Shown piece by piece: positions 4,730 to 5,599 of a stretch of DNA of 5,599 nucleotides. The notes below the pieces were generated by a model that worked only from the letters and a program-made list of their open reading frames with translations, searched no databases and was not told the origin of the DNA. The position numbers were made by a program, and so were the translations under genes. The stretch is taken from contig JBMFIQ010000075.1 of NCBI GenBank assembly GCA_049976245.1, positions 1 through 5,599 of the forward strand. Direction: 5' to 3'. The first letter of the stretch is position 1. Every line of letters begins with the position of its first letter. The stretch comes from Microbacter sp049976245. Its GTDB lineage: Bacteria; Bacteroidota; Bacteroidia; Bacteroidales; Paludibacteraceae.

Positions 4730-5273
4730 TATACATCCCCATGCAGAAGTACAAACGAGAGATATTGGGACTGGAACTATCATTTGGCAATATTGCGTTA
4801 TACTGAAAGACGCTAAAATTGGAAGCAACTGTAATATTAACTTCAATGTGTTTATTGAAAATGATGTTATCATTGGGGATAATGTGACAATAAAGTCAGG
4901 AGTTCAACTTTGGGATGGATTAAAAGTCGGAAATAATGTTTTTATTGGCCCAAATGTTACTTTTACCAATGATATAGTTCCAAGATCAAAGAAGTATCCT
5001 GAAAAATTCACAGAAACAATCATAGGAGAAGGGGCCTCAATAGGAGCGAATGCAACTATACTTGCCGGTAAAACAATCGGCAACTATTCACTTGTTGGCG
5101 CTGGAAGTGTTGTAACTAAAAATATTCCTGCCTTTACAGTTTGGTATGGCAATCCAGCCAAAATGAAAGGCTATATTACTAAAGAAGGTGTGTTAATTCA
5201 TTTGAATTTAAAAGATGAAAATGGACGATCATATACATTGATCAATGAAGAGCCTATTTTAAAAGCACGGTGA
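4719..5273 (+). CDS. fdtC: Left-handed beta-helix sugar N-acetyltransferase (FdtC/QdtC/WlbB type)
   Basis: A 184-residue hexapeptide-repeat acetyltransferase expected to acetylate the 3-amino group of a nucleotide-linked 3-amino-3,6-dideoxyhexose with acetyl-CoA, acting as a trimer. Hexapeptide steps such as AKIGSN, NVFIEN, DVIIGD, NVTIKS, NVFIGP, GASIGA and NATILA run from about residue 32 to 130. The family's GTIIWQYCVI and GVQLWDG blocks and an FTND motif at 82-85 are visible, followed by a loop (VPRSKKYPEKF) that opens the active site, and the end-of-helix GNPAK. The start at 4719 fits the family's short N-terminus (IHPHAEV); 4695 is an alternative, and the open frame extends further to 4662. 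It overlaps the ketoisomerase gene by 11 bp. In WxcM-type proteins these two activities are fused, which supports a shared pathway. Exact substrate is inferred. The DNA is more A/T-rich than its neighbours. Confidence 0.85.
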   Translation: MNYSIHPHAEVQTRDIGTGTIIWQYCVILKDAKIGSNCNINFNVFIENDVIIGDNVTIKSGVQLWDGLKVGNNVFIGPNVTFTNDIVPRSKKYPEKFTETIIGEGASIGANATILAGKTIGNYSLVGAGSVVTKNIPAFTVWYGNPAKMKGYITKEGVLIHLNLKDENGRSYTLINEEPILKAR

Positions 5274-5369
5274 AAGAACAGTGAGAAACGCCATGAACCC
5301 AAAGAGCGTTGGAATCAGGTATTCATTTACAAATAACTATCCTTGCAATCAAATAACTTAAAATAGAAC

Positions 5370-5599
5370 ATGATGATACTAGAAGTAAAAAAAATAAACG
5401 ATCAATTTGTAATAAAGAATCCACCAATAAATTCAGGGGAACAATTCTTTCTACAGATTGAAAAGAAACACATTTTGAAAAGCAGGCCCGGCAAAAAAAG
5501 GATGACTCAAACTGACATTACTTTTCAAGAATTGAAAGCGTTGGCGTTAAAATTGTCTGATGATGTTTTACTTCAAAATATGGTCAAATATTACAAGCC
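5370..5599 (+). CDS. Unrecognised small ORF, 3' end outside the window
   Basis: An open frame starts with two ATG codons at 5370 and 5373 and stays open for 76 codons to the window end. It begins MMILEVKKINDQFVIKNPPI, then SGEQFFLQIEKKHILKSRPG and KKRMTQTDITFQELKALALK, and the last visible residues are LSDDVLLQNMVKYYK. The first 35 residues look like two short beta strands around a turn, the rest like an amphipathic helix, which loosely recalls antitoxins with an AbrB- or VapB-like start; this is a guess and no motif proves it. It lies 96 bp after the acetyltransferase, where an aminotransferase gene would be more usual. An A8 run at 5387-5394 near the start could slip. No clear promoter or ribosome site is seen. 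Confidence 0.5.
   Translation, partial: MMILEVKKINDQFVIKNPPINSGEQFFLQIEKKHILKSRPGKKRMTQTDITFQELKALALKLSDDVLLQNMVKYYK

Noticed and set aside
5293..5361. 22-codon ORF between the acetyltransferase and the last ORF
   Set aside because: Too short, no ribosome site, no recognisable sequence; expected by chance.

Overview
The window looks like part of a surface-polysaccharide (O-antigen or capsule) gene cluster from a member of the Bacteroidota. The taxonomic guess rests on three things: promoter-like elements of the Bacteroidota type (TTTG plus TAnnTTTG), an almost complete lack of Shine-Dalgarno sequences, and repeat debris (GxxExxxY-style 'gaggcacacggag' phrases, a stand-alone four-helix-bundle S23-like gene, REP palindromes) that is common in environmental Bacteroidota. 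All recognisable genes lie on the + strand.

Layout. Bases 1-691 hold no supportable gene. They contain a 43-bp tandem array, two short hairpins, a repeat element read on the minus strand, and a weak promoter. Next come a WbpP-like UDP-N-acetylhexosamine 4-epimerase (692-1666), an 8-nt-period repeat running out of its 3' end, a frameshifted four-helix-bundle gene (1749-2122) and a WbpO/TviB-like nucleotide-sugar 6-dehydrogenase (2141-3586). A 323-bp intergenic stretch follows, with long inverted repeats, the best promoter in the window and a ten-unit 16-bp tandem array. That array runs up to an overlapping gene set: two FdtA/QdtA-family sugar 3,4-ketoisomerase homologues (3910-4308 and 4286-4729) and a left-handed beta-helix acetyltransferase of the FdtC/QdtC type (4719-5273). 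An unrecognised small ORF begins at 5370 and runs off the end.

How the genes fit together. The epimerase and dehydrogenase would turn UDP-GlcNAc into a UDP-GalNAcA-type uronic acid donor. The FdtA and FdtC homologues belong to the dTDP-3-amino-3,6-dideoxyhexose (Fuc3NAc/Qui3NAc) route. The aminotransferase (FdtB) that should act between them is not in the window.

Most notable points. The dehydrogenase is about 50 residues longer than its family, and the excess maps to three places that carry repeat or palindrome sequence; one is a textbook REP palindrome inserted in frame next to a G7 tract. The first of the two ketoisomerase homologues has lost the second histidine of the active-site HxH motif (HAY instead of HAH), while its neighbour keeps it. 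The 16-bp array would form most of the 5' leader of the ketoisomerase operon. I see no wholly new defence or mobile system; the novelty here is repeat invasion of coding sequence and divergence of a tandem enzyme pair.
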